NCBI GenBank assembly: GCA_965178635.1
Contig: CBCXVT010000011.1
Location: 1-24,587 of the forward strand
Origin: GCA-2733415 sp965178635
GTDB taxonomy: Bacteria > Bacteroidota > Bacteroidia > Flavobacteriales > Flavobacteriaceae
Length of the DNA stretch: 24,587 nt
Reading direction: 5' to 3'
Numbering within the stretch: position 1 is the stretch's first letter; the number at the start of each line of letters is the position of its first letter. The notes below the pieces were generated by a model, which saw only the letters and a list, made by a program, of their open reading frames with translations, was not told the origin of the DNA and made no database searches. This document shows, one piece after another, positions 17,401 through 24,377 of this stretch. The translations under genes and the position numbers were made by a program.

Positions 17401-18314
17401 TATTCATCAAAGTCAGTAATTACCCTAGTAACATCAGCAGTTGGCTCAGATAAAGGTTGAATACGTTTTCCATTTTGCGCACTTACATTAATATAGTAAT
17501 ACGTTTTATCTGCATATGGGTTTATGTGAGATCTGTTATTTTCATCCCAGCCCTTAGAACTCAAACCATAGAATAACATATAATCATTACTATCAAAAAC
17601 ACCATCAGCTTCTCCAAAAAACTTAACCGCATTTTCGGTAACATCATATGCATCAACTTCAGAATTTAATAATGGAATAGCTCTACCACCATTACCAAAC
17701 AATCTTATATTTTGGGGGTTTACATTACCAACATTAATTCCTAAACTAGAAAAGAATGACCTGTCCATTTTATACACACCATCCTTCTCTATATAAAACT
17801 TGTACCAATCTCCATTAGACATTTCTGAGTTAGACACAGGGAACGATACAGACGGAACAGCAGCTCTTTGGTTGTTTTGAAAAAAACTCACCCTAACAGA
17901 CTCTACTTTTTTATAACGCCCATTACGCTTGACTATCGGATTAAACTCAATATATGTTCCTGATTTACCTCTTGCATTGGTTTGATGAGCTTTAAAATTG
18001 ATGTCTTCAGTGATTCTATTTATATCATAAGCTATCAATTGTTTCGTACTAACATCACTATATTGGACATTAGTAATTTTAAAAGACGGATTATTTAATG
18101 ATAATTGAATATTATCAGTGTAACTTATTGACCGTTCATCAGCATCATAAATAAAATTTTTAGATTGAAAACCATATACAGAAACTACATTATGCTTAGA
18201 ATAACGTAACTCTATATTATCTTGCCATTTAATAATAAACTCTTTTTGTTGTGCAAAAGTTACAATAGAAACAATACTCAATAATAAAGTTGTAAGCGTA
18301 TATTTTATATTCAT
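14472..18314 (-). CDS. porU: Type IX secretion sortase PorU
   Basis: A 1280-residue cell-surface sortase of the gingipain-like C25 peptidase family. It removes the C-terminal sorting domain of type IX cargo and attaches the cargo to anionic lipopolysaccharide. The signal peptide is MNIKYTLTTLLLSIVSIVTF. The catalytic pair is His780 in NYFGHGGEDG and Cys814 in TITCEFTRFDNP. Immunoglobulin-like domains follow, and the last 90 residues form a sorting-domain-like unit with YPNPF, GRDDFG and GKGVYVYKLTV, which PorU retains. The start is placed at 18314; an in-frame ATG at 18338 would add eight residues before the signal peptide. It heads the porU-porV-cdd operon and is divergent from gldJ, an arrangement known from other gliding flavobacteria. 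Confidence 0.95.
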   Translation of the reverse strand: MNIKYTLTTLLLSIVSIVTFAQQKEFIIKWQDNIELRYSKHNVVSVYGFQSKNFIYDADERSISYTDNIQLSLNNPSFKITNVQYSDVSTKQLIAYDINRITEDINFKAHQTNARGKSGTYIEFNPIVKRNGRYKKVESVRVSFFQNNQRAAVPSVSFPVSNSEMSNGDWYKFYIEKDGVYKMDRSFFSSLGINVGNVNPQNIRLFGNGGRAIPLLNSEVDAYDVTENAVKFFGEADGVFDSNDYMLFYGLSSKGWDENNRSHINPYADKTYYYINVSAQNGKRIQPLSEPTADVTRVITDFDEYQFHEVDEENIVRLGRRWFGNRFDINSNQTFNFDFPKLDVSQQVNLRVYAAASAASTTYMGVTLNDVTVDNFSFTPITFARLATEDSFQGNRSVSDTNLRVNLTYNNAGNPSASAYLDYISIEGTSFLKSLGEQFSFKKNQVAFLTGVGEYRISDAETVSEVWDVTDMYNVTSKANTGASTFTFKASLGELRNYVALVESDFYTPLKDNSSVVANSNLKGTIFLNESGVQEDIDYLVVTPDIFKTQAERLADINAQVQGLRTRVITLDEIYAEFNTGNQDIGAIRNFVKYIYDNATTDKLKYLCLFGDASFDMKDRIPNNANYVPTFHTVPSFSLITSFMSDDYFGMMDANEGQMGAADRLDIAVGRVLANSNQQANEMVTKVQQYYEQDSYGSWRNRMTILSDDVDEGWEFRLENNLNNLADDIVAERPFLNMVKLHSDAFTQETSAGGELYPKVNEALLNNIQLGSLVVNYFGHGGEDGLAHERIFQKTDAEGLSNICRYNLFVTITCEFTRFDNPYRVTGGEITYWNPSGGAISLVTTTREITVGLGERVNEKFAGYLFDFNDTGYVSVAEALRLAKNDEANNLKKVVFYVGDPALKLAIPEPNVKLTKINGVAISDPSVPALEALGRVTLTGEVVDASDQVITNYNGKLSTTIYDKKQNRTTLGNDGVADSSGLLLLDYETLGEIIFRGQATVVNGVFEFEFVVPRDISIPLGEGRVSFYAKRENALENQNGVNSSIMIGGINTSAPADDLPPQIEAFMNDESFVSGGTTNDSPFLLLKLSDDNGINTSSGIGHDITAVLDGDESNPQVLNDYYETEPDDFTRGKVKYQYNDLESGLHTLTIKAWDVYNNSISTEIQFVVVNENDELVIERVLNYPNPFIDYTEFWFNHNSSSDLDIMVQIYTVTGKLVKTLQGNSSTGNKGGNASLFRGLPWNGRDDFGDKIGKGVYVYKLTVKSTGTNKKVVKFEKLVIL

Positions 18315-18363
18315 AGTGCTAAAACGTATGTAAATCACTTTTAGTGTGTTTTTCTTTTTTTTT

Positions 18364-18371
18364 CAAAAGTA
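18364..18371 (-). promoter_or_regulatory. Possible -7 element for porU
   Basis: The minus strand reads TACTTTTG, an exact TAnnTTTG, about 50 bases upstream of the porU ATG. No TTG lies at the expected distance, so support is partial. Confidence 0.35.
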
Positions 18372-18412
18372 AACAATATATTTGTCTTATCTGTCGTTAG
18401 AAGACAACAGAA

Positions 18413-18440
18413 CTTTTATCAACATAAAAGCTTTTTTTTT
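18413..18440 (+). terminator. Hairpin with T-run in the porU-gldJ gap
   Basis: CTTTTAT and ATAAAAG pair around the loop CAAC, followed by C and nine T residues on the plus strand. It has the shape of an intrinsic terminator with a weak AT stem. No plus-strand gene ends here, so it may block antisense or stray transcription before the gldJ promoter. Confidence 0.35.
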
Positions 18441-18448
18441 ACAAAGTA

Positions 18449-18478
18449 TTGCATTATAATGTATATTTATTATATTGC
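18449..18478 (+). promoter_or_regulatory. Probable gldJ promoter
   Basis: TTG at 18449-18451 is followed after exactly 19 bases by TATATTGC (18471-18478), close to the TAnnTTTG consensus. The leader would be about 22 bases to the ATG at 18507. Confidence 0.45.
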
Positions 18479-18506
18479 GGACTAGAATCATCTGTGAATA
18501 TAAGTT

Positions 18507-20204
18507 ATGAACATGAGAAAACATTTTGCCCTAAAAATTTTAGTTATCCTAACTGTTTTTGCAACAACAAGTTGTAAAAAAGGAAACAAAGGAGGATCAA
18601 GAGCTACTGGTTGGAAAATTAATTCCAAAGAAGGTGGTTTTCAATACAACACACAATACAAAGAGCAGGAAACTGCACCAGGAGTTGTGTTTATTGAAGG
18701 TGGTACATTTACAAAAGGACAAGTAAATGATGATCCAATGCATGATTGGAACAACTCTCCAAATCAGCAACACGTTCAATCTTTTTACATGGATGAAACA
18801 GAGGTGACGAACATCATGTACATGGAATACTTGGATTGGACTAAAAAAGTATATCCGCCAGAAAATGAAAATTTTACAAAAATATATGACGGTGTTGTTC
18901 CTGACACTCTAGTTTGGAGAAACAGATTAGGTTACAACGAAGTAATGACAAACAATTACTTACGTCACCCTGCATACCAAAACTACCCAGTTGTTGGAGT
19001 TAGTTGGATTCAAGCAAACCAATTTTGTGTATGGAGAACAGACCGTGTAAATGAAAGCGCTCTAGAAGAAAACGGTTATTTAAAAGAAGATGCTAAAATT
19101 ACTGATGTAACTGCAGACAGTAACTTCAACACACATACATACATTATTTCTCCTACATCTACATATGGTGGAAACGAAGAAATATTAAATGGAGGGAAAA
19201 AGAAAAGTAAAAATCCTCAGACTAATGCAGATGGTGAAGAAATTAACATCTACGCAACAAGATCTACAGGTATTTTACAACCAGGATATAGACTTCCTAC
19301 AGAAGCTGAATGGGAATTTGCTGCCTTAGGAATGTCAGAAATTAGAAGTTATAACGTTCATAGAGGTAGAAAAAAATACCCATGGAGTGGTCAATACACA
19401 AGGTCTGGGAAAAGAGTAACAAGAGGTGACCATAACGCCAACTTTAAACAAGGAGATGGTGATTACGGTGGAATCGCTGGATGGTCTGATGATGGTGCAG
19501 ATGTTACTGCAGAAGTAATGTCATACGACCCGAATGATTTTGGACTTTATGATATGGCAGGAAATGTTGCTGAATGGGTTGCTGATGTTTACAGACCTAT
19601 TGTTGATGATGAAGTAAGTGACTTTAACTACTATAGAGGTAATGTTTATACGAAAAATAAGATTGGTGACGATGGAAAAGTAGCAATTGTTACTTCTGAC
19701 TCAATTGGATACGATACTCTACCAAACGGAAAAGTAATAGCAACTGCATTACCTGGACAAATTGCTCAAGTAGCTGTAGATGACAACGAAACTTACTTAA
19801 GAACTAACTTCAACAAATCAGACAACATCAACTATAGAGATGGTGACAAAGCTTCAAGTAGATATTTTGCTGCAGGAGGTGATGATGAAGGTAGTGATGA
19901 CGAAGCTGCAAAAGGTGATGAATCAAGAAAAATGTATAACTCACCTAAACACTCTGTAACTGTTGATTCTGCTGGAGTAATGACAAAAGAATACGACGAG
20001 TCTTCTAAAAGAACATCATTAGTAAATGATGAAGTAAGAGTTTACAAAGGTGGTTCTTGGAAAGATAGAGAATATTGGTTAGACCCTGCACAAAGAAGAT
20101 TCTACCCTGAAGCTATGGCAACTGACTACATCGGATTTAGATGTGCAATGTCAAGAGTTGGAGCAAAATCAAAAGGAAAAGGAAACAGAAAATCTCCAAG
20201 ATAA
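18507..20204 (+). CDS. gldJ: Gliding motility lipoprotein GldJ
   Basis: A 565-residue outer-membrane lipoprotein needed for gliding and, through its partner GldK, for type IX secretion. The signal peptide ends at the lipobox TTSC (Cys23), and the start could be Met1 or Met3. The mature part is a formylglycine-generating-enzyme (SUMF1) fold: GGTFTKG (65-71), FYMDETEVTN (93-102), GYRLPTEAEWEFAA near 259-272, YDMAGNVAEW near 350, and the closing KGGSW, RRFYPEA and GFRCAM from about 514 to 543. Redox cysteines of true formylglycine enzymes are not apparent, as expected for a structural homologue. An acidic GGDDEGSDDEA insert near 456 and a basic tail KSKGKGNRKSPR stand out. In Flavobacterium johnsoniae the extreme C-terminus is reported to matter for motility more than for secretion. 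Confidence 0.96.
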   Translation: MNMRKHFALKILVILTVFATTSCKKGNKGGSRATGWKINSKEGGFQYNTQYKEQETAPGVVFIEGGTFTKGQVNDDPMHDWNNSPNQQHVQSFYMDETEVTNIMYMEYLDWTKKVYPPENENFTKIYDGVVPDTLVWRNRLGYNEVMTNNYLRHPAYQNYPVVGVSWIQANQFCVWRTDRVNESALEENGYLKEDAKITDVTADSNFNTHTYIISPTSTYGGNEEILNGGKKKSKNPQTNADGEEINIYATRSTGILQPGYRLPTEAEWEFAALGMSEIRSYNVHRGRKKYPWSGQYTRSGKRVTRGDHNANFKQGDGDYGGIAGWSDDGADVTAEVMSYDPNDFGLYDMAGNVAEWVADVYRPIVDDEVSDFNYYRGNVYTKNKIGDDGKVAIVTSDSIGYDTLPNGKVIATALPGQIAQVAVDDNETYLRTNFNKSDNINYRDGDKASSRYFAAGGDDEGSDDEAAKGDESRKMYNSPKHSVTVDSAGVMTKEYDESSKRTSLVNDEVRVYKGGSWKDREYWLDPAQRRFYPEAMATDYIGFRCAMSRVGAKSKGKGNRKSPR

Positions 20205-20228
20205 TATCTCGATTTTCTCATAATAACA

Positions 20229-20261
20229 CAAAAAAGCTCTAATTTTATTAGAGCTTTTTTT
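20229..20261 (+). terminator. Strong hairpin terminator between gldJ and murF
   Basis: AAAAAGCTCTAAT (20231-20243) and ATTAGAGCTTTTT (20247-20259) pair perfectly around a TTT loop, with T residues continuing to 20261. It lies 25 bases after the gldJ stop and only 16 bases before the murF ATG, so it either ends gldJ transcripts or limits read-through into murF. Confidence 0.9.
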
Positions 20262-20277
20262 ATGAAATTTTTTACAC

Positions 20278-21549
20278 ATGAGCATCTCTGAAATTTACGA
20301 AATATTCCAAAAGTGCACAGGAATAAGTACCGACACAAGAACACTTCAAACCAATAATTTATTTATTGCCTTAAGCGGCGATAACTTCAATGGTAATAAA
20401 TTCGCCGAGCAGGCACTAGAAAAAGGTGCCTTATACGCAATAATTGACGACAGAGATTATCATTCTGAAAACACTATTCTTGTAAAGAACACGCTAAAAA
20501 CATTACAAGATCTAGCAAATTACCACAGAAAAAAACTTAACACCACTATTATAGCGTTAACCGGAAGTAACGGAAAAACAACTACTAAAGAACTAATCAA
20601 TGCCGTTATATCAAAAAAATACAACACCACAGCAACTGTAGGTAACCTAAATAACCATATCGGCGTACCCTTAACACTGCTATTAATGACAACAGATACT
20701 GAGGTTGGCATAGTAGAAATGGGCGCTAATAATTTCAGGGAAATAGAATTACTATCAAATATCGCTCAACCAGACTTTGGATATATTACAAACTTTGGAA
20801 AAGCACACCTAGAAGGATTCGGTGACATAAATGGCGTAATAAAAGCGAAAAGCGAACTCTACACATATTTAAGACAAAACCAAAAAATGGCATTTGTAAA
20901 TAATGACAACAGTGAGCAAGTAAAACAATCAGAACACATAAAAAGCTTCACCTTTTCCGAAGAACAACACAGTAACACTAAAATTGAATTCATTGAGGCA
21001 AATCCATTCGTACATGTGAATTATAAAAATAAGACAATAAAGAGTAATTTAATTGGTCAATATAATTTTACCAACATTGCCGCAGCAATTGCTATGGGCG
21101 AATATTTTAATGTTGACACTGAACGCATTTGTGAAGCCATAGAGAACTATCATTCTTCAAATAACAGATCACAAATAATCCACAAAGGGACAAATAAAAT
21201 AATCCTTGACGCATACAATGCTAACCCAACAAGCATGAAAGCTGCACTTGAAAACTTTAACCAACTTGAAGCTAGCAACAAAGTAATCTTTATTGGAGAC
21301 ATGTTTGAACTAGGAGATACAAGCAAAGAAGAACATCAAAACATAGTAGACTATATTGAATCTATGACACTAAGGAGCTGTAACATTTTAGGCAAACATT
21401 TTAAAGACACAAGTCACTCTAATAAAATTAAATCATATGTCGATTTTAAAGCCCTAGAAATCGACTCAATAGATCAATTAGAAGATTGTAGCATTCTTAT
21501 TAAAGGCTCAAGAGGAATGGCTTTAGAACGCATTTTAGATTTACTTTAA
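20278..21549 (+). CDS. murF: UDP-N-acetylmuramoyl-tripeptide--D-alanyl-D-alanine ligase
   Basis: A 423-residue cytoplasmic ligase that uses ATP to add D-Ala-D-Ala to the UDP-MurNAc-tripeptide, the last soluble step of peptidoglycan precursor synthesis. The N-terminal substrate domain has STDTR (17-21) for the uridine part. The ATP loop is TGSNGKTTTK (95-104), followed by NHIGVPLT (126-133), EMGA (147-150), TNFGKAHLEGFG (171-182), the probable carbamylated Lys191 in KAKSEL, and DAYNANPTSM in the C-terminal domain. It is shorter than the E. coli enzyme (about 450) but complete. The gene lies alone, outside any mur-fts cluster, right behind the gldJ terminator. This gldJ-murF neighbourhood is familiar in Flavobacteriia. 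No separate promoter can be recognised in the 16-base gap. Confidence 0.95.
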   Translation: MSISEIYEIFQKCTGISTDTRTLQTNNLFIALSGDNFNGNKFAEQALEKGALYAIIDDRDYHSENTILVKNTLKTLQDLANYHRKKLNTTIIALTGSNGKTTTKELINAVISKKYNTTATVGNLNNHIGVPLTLLLMTTDTEVGIVEMGANNFREIELLSNIAQPDFGYITNFGKAHLEGFGDINGVIKAKSELYTYLRQNQKMAFVNNDNSEQVKQSEHIKSFTFSEEQHSNTKIEFIEANPFVHVNYKNKTIKSNLIGQYNFTNIAAAIAMGEYFNVDTERICEAIENYHSSNNRSQIIHKGTNKIILDAYNANPTSMKAALENFNQLEASNKVIFIGDMFELGDTSKEEHQNIVDYIESMTLRSCNILGKHFKDTSHSNKIKSYVDFKALEIDSIDQLEDCSILIKGSRGMALERILDLL

Positions 21550-21566
21550 AAACCACTAGTAGACAT

Positions 21567-21601
21567 AAAAAAAGCGTTACAGAAATGTAACGCTTTTTTT
21601 T
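21567..21601. terminator. Bidirectional terminator for murF and the tRNA-Val genes
   Basis: AAAAAAAGCGTTAC (21567-21580) and GTAACGCTTTTTTT (21587-21600) pair perfectly around AGAAAT. Runs of A and T on both sides make it functional in both directions. It follows murF by 17 bases on the plus strand and touches the 3' end of the tRNA gene on the minus strand. Confidence 0.92.
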
Positions 21602-21602
21602 G

Positions 21603-21677
21603 TGGGTGATGAGGGATTCGAACCCCCGACCCCCTCGGTGTAAACGAGGTGCTCTGAACCAACTGAGCTAATCACCC
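21603..21677 (-). tRNA. tRNA-Val (anticodon UAC), copy 1
   Basis: A complete 75-base cloverleaf. The acceptor stem is GGGTGAT/ATCACCC, the D arm GCTC/GAGC, and the anticodon stem CCTCG/CGAGG with loop TTTACAC, giving anticodon TAC for valine. The T arm is GGGGG-TTCGAAT-CCCTC and the discriminator is A. The CCA end is not encoded (the gene continues CAAA). The body is identical to the neighbouring copy except for two base pairs in the acceptor stem. Confidence 0.96.
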
Positions 21678-21701
21678 TTATTATTACAATCAGAAACTAA
21701 G

Positions 21702-21776
21702 TGGGCAATGAGGGATTCGAACCCCCGACCCCCTCGGTGTAAACGAGGTGCTCTGAACCAACTGAGCTAATTGCCC
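21702..21776 (-). tRNA. tRNA-Val (anticodon UAC), copy 2
   Basis: A 75-base cloverleaf with acceptor stem GGGCAAT/ATTGCCC and the same D, anticodon and T arms as copy 1. The anticodon is TAC, the discriminator A, and there is no encoded CCA. It is transcribed first, 24 bases ahead of copy 1, from the promoter at 21796-21825. Confidence 0.96.
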
Positions 21777-21795
21777 TTATAACTGATTGCGGGTG

Positions 21796-21825
21796 CAAAT
21801 ATAACATCTATTTTTAAGTTTGCAA
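21796..21825 (-). promoter_or_regulatory. Consensus promoter of the tRNA-Val pair
   Basis: The minus strand has TTG (21825-21823), exactly 19 bases, then TATATTTG (21803-21796), a full match to the Bacteroidota primary-sigma consensus TTG-N19-TAnnTTTG. Transcription would begin about ten bases before the first tRNA. It also confirms the phylum. Confidence 0.85.
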
Positions 21826-21843
21826 TGTTTTTTTGGGGAAATT

Positions 21844-23055
21844 TTAAAGAATTTCAGCAACCACAAAAGTACTTCCACCAACATAGATAACATCTTCTTT
21901 TGACGCCTTTTCTTTAGCTACACTAAATGCCTCACTTACAGAACAATGACAACTTCCTCTAATACCTAATTCTAGAGCTTTGTCCTGTAACACTAAAGCA
22001 GGTAATGTTCTTTTATTATTTGGCGCACAGAAATAATACTTAGCTAGTTTAGGTAATAATTGTAGAACAGAAAGAACATCTTTATCAGAAACCATACCTA
22101 TGACAATATGCAATTTATCAAATGTTTCCAATTGCAATTGAGCCATGGTAAGTGATAAACCTTCTTTATTATGTGCAGTATCACAAATAATTTTTGGCTG
22201 TTCTTGCAACACTTGCCAACGCCCTTGCAGACCAGTATTTATAACAACGTTTTTTAAACCATTAACAATAGCCTCTTCCGATACTTTAAACCCTTTTAAC
22301 TGATGTAAGACCGCAACAACACCTTTATAATTTTTAGCTTGATAACTCCCCATCAAATCAGTTTCGTACACCCTGTCAATCTCCTGATCTGCAAATACGA
22401 TTTTAGAATGTTCTTTAAAAGCTTTATGTTCAAATACAGAAGCAATTTCTTTTTGAAGTTCACTGATAACGACTGGTACATTCTGTTTAATAATTCCAGC
22501 TTTTTCTTTAGCAATACTTTTTATGTCATTTCCTAAAAATGCTGTATGATCAATACCAATATTTGTAATTAAGGACACTTCTGGTTTTATAATATTTGTA
22601 GCATCTAAACGTCCACCAAGCCCTACTTCAATTATTGCTATATCAACCAGTTCTTTTGCAAAATATTCGAAAGCTAAGCCAACAGTCATTTCAAAAAAAG
22701 ACAACCCTTGAGTCTCAAAAAAAGCTTTGTTTTCTGAAACAAATGCTATAACCTCATCTTCTGAAATATTTTCTCCATTGATTTTAATACGCTCCCTAAA
22801 ATCTTTTAAATGTGGTGAGGTATACAAACCTACTTTGTAGCCCGCTTCTTGCAATATAGAGGCAAGCATATGACTTGACGATCCTTTACCGTTTGTTCCG
22901 CCAACATGAATGGTTTTAAATTTCAAATACGGATTTCCAAGATGATGAGATAAGCTGATGATATTAGACAAGTCAGCTTTATAAGCTGACTTACCAATTT
23001 TTTGATATGCAGGAAACTGACTGAATAACCAGTCTAAAGTTTCTTTATAAGTCAT
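21844..23055 (-). CDS. folC: Folylpolyglutamate synthase / dihydrofolate synthase
   Basis: A 403-residue cytoplasmic ATP-dependent ligase of the Mur ligase superfamily. It adds glutamate to dihydropteroate and/or extends the polyglutamate tail of folates. The ATP loop is GGTNGKGS (52-59), followed by the family signature TSPHLKDFRERI (79-90), EVGLGGRLDATN, NIGIDHTAFLG, and DTAHNKEG in the C-terminal domain. The length is normal. The ATG begins directly beside the TAG of tonB (23056-23058), so it is the last gene of the exbB-exbD-tonB-folC transcript. The link to the Ton system is positional; no functional tie is known. No terminator hairpin is visible after its stop. Confidence 0.94.
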   Translation of the reverse strand: MTYKETLDWLFSQFPAYQKIGKSAYKADLSNIISLSHHLGNPYLKFKTIHVGGTNGKGSSSHMLASILQEAGYKVGLYTSPHLKDFRERIKINGENISEDEVIAFVSENKAFFETQGLSFFEMTVGLAFEYFAKELVDIAIIEVGLGGRLDATNIIKPEVSLITNIGIDHTAFLGNDIKSIAKEKAGIIKQNVPVVISELQKEIASVFEHKAFKEHSKIVFADQEIDRVYETDLMGSYQAKNYKGVVAVLHQLKGFKVSEEAIVNGLKNVVINTGLQGRWQVLQEQPKIICDTAHNKEGLSLTMAQLQLETFDKLHIVIGMVSDKDVLSVLQLLPKLAKYYFCAPNNKRTLPALVLQDKALELGIRGSCHCSVSEAFSVAKEKASKEDVIYVGGSTFVVAEIL

Positions 23056-23942
23056 CTAATGTAGACTAAAGTTGTATATAATTTTCCCTATTTGTTTTTC
23101 AGGAGCATTAGCGGCAGCCTGCCATTTGGTTTTTAAAGCTGCTTTTTTAGCTTCAGCCAACAGACAGCTTTCAGTAGTTGTACTTCCTTTAGCTCCTGGA
23201 GTTGCTGCAATTACTTTCCCTAACCGATCTACCTTTATTGACACCACAACCCTACCTTCTTTTTTACACGGATAATCAGGTATTGGCCTACGTAATGGCA
23301 ACCTACCTATTAAATCGTAGTTACCTCCTGAACCATTCCCAGGATTGGTATAATAATCAGGCGCATTAGGGTCGCCGTTTTCATGTCCTTTATCTCCAGC
23401 CTCATTATCATCACCTTCACTTCCTGATGATGTTCCATCTGCAGGAGGTCCATTTAAAACACTTGACAAAGCGTCTTCAGTTGATTTATCTGGTTTTGGT
23501 GGAGTGTAGGCTCTTTTTTAGGCTCAACCTTTGGTATTTCTTTTGGTTTATCAACAGGCACAACTTCTTTAGGTTGTTCTTTCGGAACTTCTTTTACAGG
23601 TGTTACTACAGGAACCTCTTCTACCGTTTCTTCTGTAATGACATCTTCAACTACTTCTTCAACAACCTCTTCTACGGGTTCTGTGATTTCTTCTACAACT
23701 TCCTCAACTGGTTCTTCAGGAGTTACATCTTCTACAGGCTGTGTTTTCAATTCTTCCAATGGCTGATCATCTCCAGAACCAACATCTGTAGTTCCGAAAT
23801 TTACTTCCATACCATATTCCTCTGGGGGATCTGGTGCAGATAAAATCACATGAAAAAACATCCATAAAAATATAATGAACAACGACAATACAGTAAGCAT
23901 GGCCGCGCGTCTTTCATTTTCATTTTTAATTACTTTTTTCAT
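23056..23942 (-). pseudogene. tonB: TonB energy transducer with a single-base frameshift
   Basis: Two overlapping frames together encode one TonB protein of about 295 residues. The N-terminal part from ATG 23942 has a cytoplasmic basic start, one membrane helix (about 14-34), and a periplasmic spacer rich in Glu, Val, Pro and Lys (68-146). The C-terminal part, read from the other frame to TAG at 23056-23058, holds the domain that touches TonB-dependent receptors: IPDYPCKKEGRVVVSIKVD, GKVIAATPGAKG, AALKTKWQA and IIYNFSLH. The break is near 23498-23508, where the minus strand reads CCTACACTCCACCA. One extra base there would give EPTPPPKPDKSTEDALSS and join both halves. A sequencing error, a real mutation in a dispensable Ton system, or phase variation are all possible. 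It is third in the exb-ton operon. Confidence 0.8.
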
Positions 23943-23952
23943 ACTTCTAAAT

Positions 23953-24367
23953 TTATTTTGATCGTACAGCCAAAGTTGATTTTATTTTATTTCTGTTTGC
24001 AATATCCATCACAAACACAAAATCTTTCAACTCTACAGTTTCATCGGAACGCAATACAATACTTGGCTTTTCTAAATCCCCTATTTTACTTAAAATATAA
24101 TGCCTGTAATAGCCGTCCTTAGCAATTCGCTCTGTCCGTCGATAAAGATAGCGATCTAAATCTCGTTAATGATGTTAACAGGCTATAGACTCTTTGCCTG
24201 TTTTCTGTTTTACCTTTAGCTTGAGGCAACTAGTACTTCTATGGTGTCCAATTAGTTGATGCTAATGTGGAAGCTATCATAAAAAAGATCAACAATAAGA
24301 ACACAATATCAGTCATAGATGACATATTGAATTCTGGCGTAACTTTATTTCTTCCTCTAATATTCAT
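23953..24367 (-). pseudogene. exbD: ExbD biopolymer transport protein with multiple frameshifts
   Basis: ExbD is the inner-membrane partner of ExbB that couples proton flow to TonB. The N-terminus from ATG 24367 is intact: MNIRGRNKVTPEFNM, then the membrane helix MTDIVFLLLIFFMIASTL with the conserved Asp of the proton path. A stop appears at 24239-24241. The C-terminal part is intact in another frame from about 24126 to the TAA at 23953-23955: IAKDGYYRHYILSKIGDLEK, VLRSDETVELKDFVFVMDI and NKIKSTLAVRSK. Between them, pieces such as LPQAKGKTENRQ and VNIINE appear in different frames, so three or more small insertions or deletions lie within about 125 bases. The total length (415 bases) is close to a normal exbD of about 138 codons. 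It could be a decaying gene or a stretch of bad consensus. Confidence 0.8.
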
Positions 24368-24377
24368 AAGTATACGT

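Noticed and set aside
18507..20204. GldJ as an active formylglycine-generating enzyme
   Set aside because: The fold is related, but I see no pair of active-site cysteines, and the lipoprotein signal and neighbours fit the structural GldJ family.
21603..21776. The tRNA-Val genes as an integration site for a mobile element
   Set aside because: No integrase, no partial tRNA copy and no foreign genes are nearby. The flanks are murF and folC.
23454..23520. Programmed ribosomal frameshift as the explanation for the split tonB
   Set aside because: There is no slippery heptamer at the junction and no family precedent. A simple missing base explains it better, although this was not tested.
23427..23843. 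A Phe/Tyr/Asn-rich 138-codon open frame antisense to tonB
   Set aside because: Its composition is the reverse complement of the Glu-Val codons of the TonB spacer. It has no recognisable domain.
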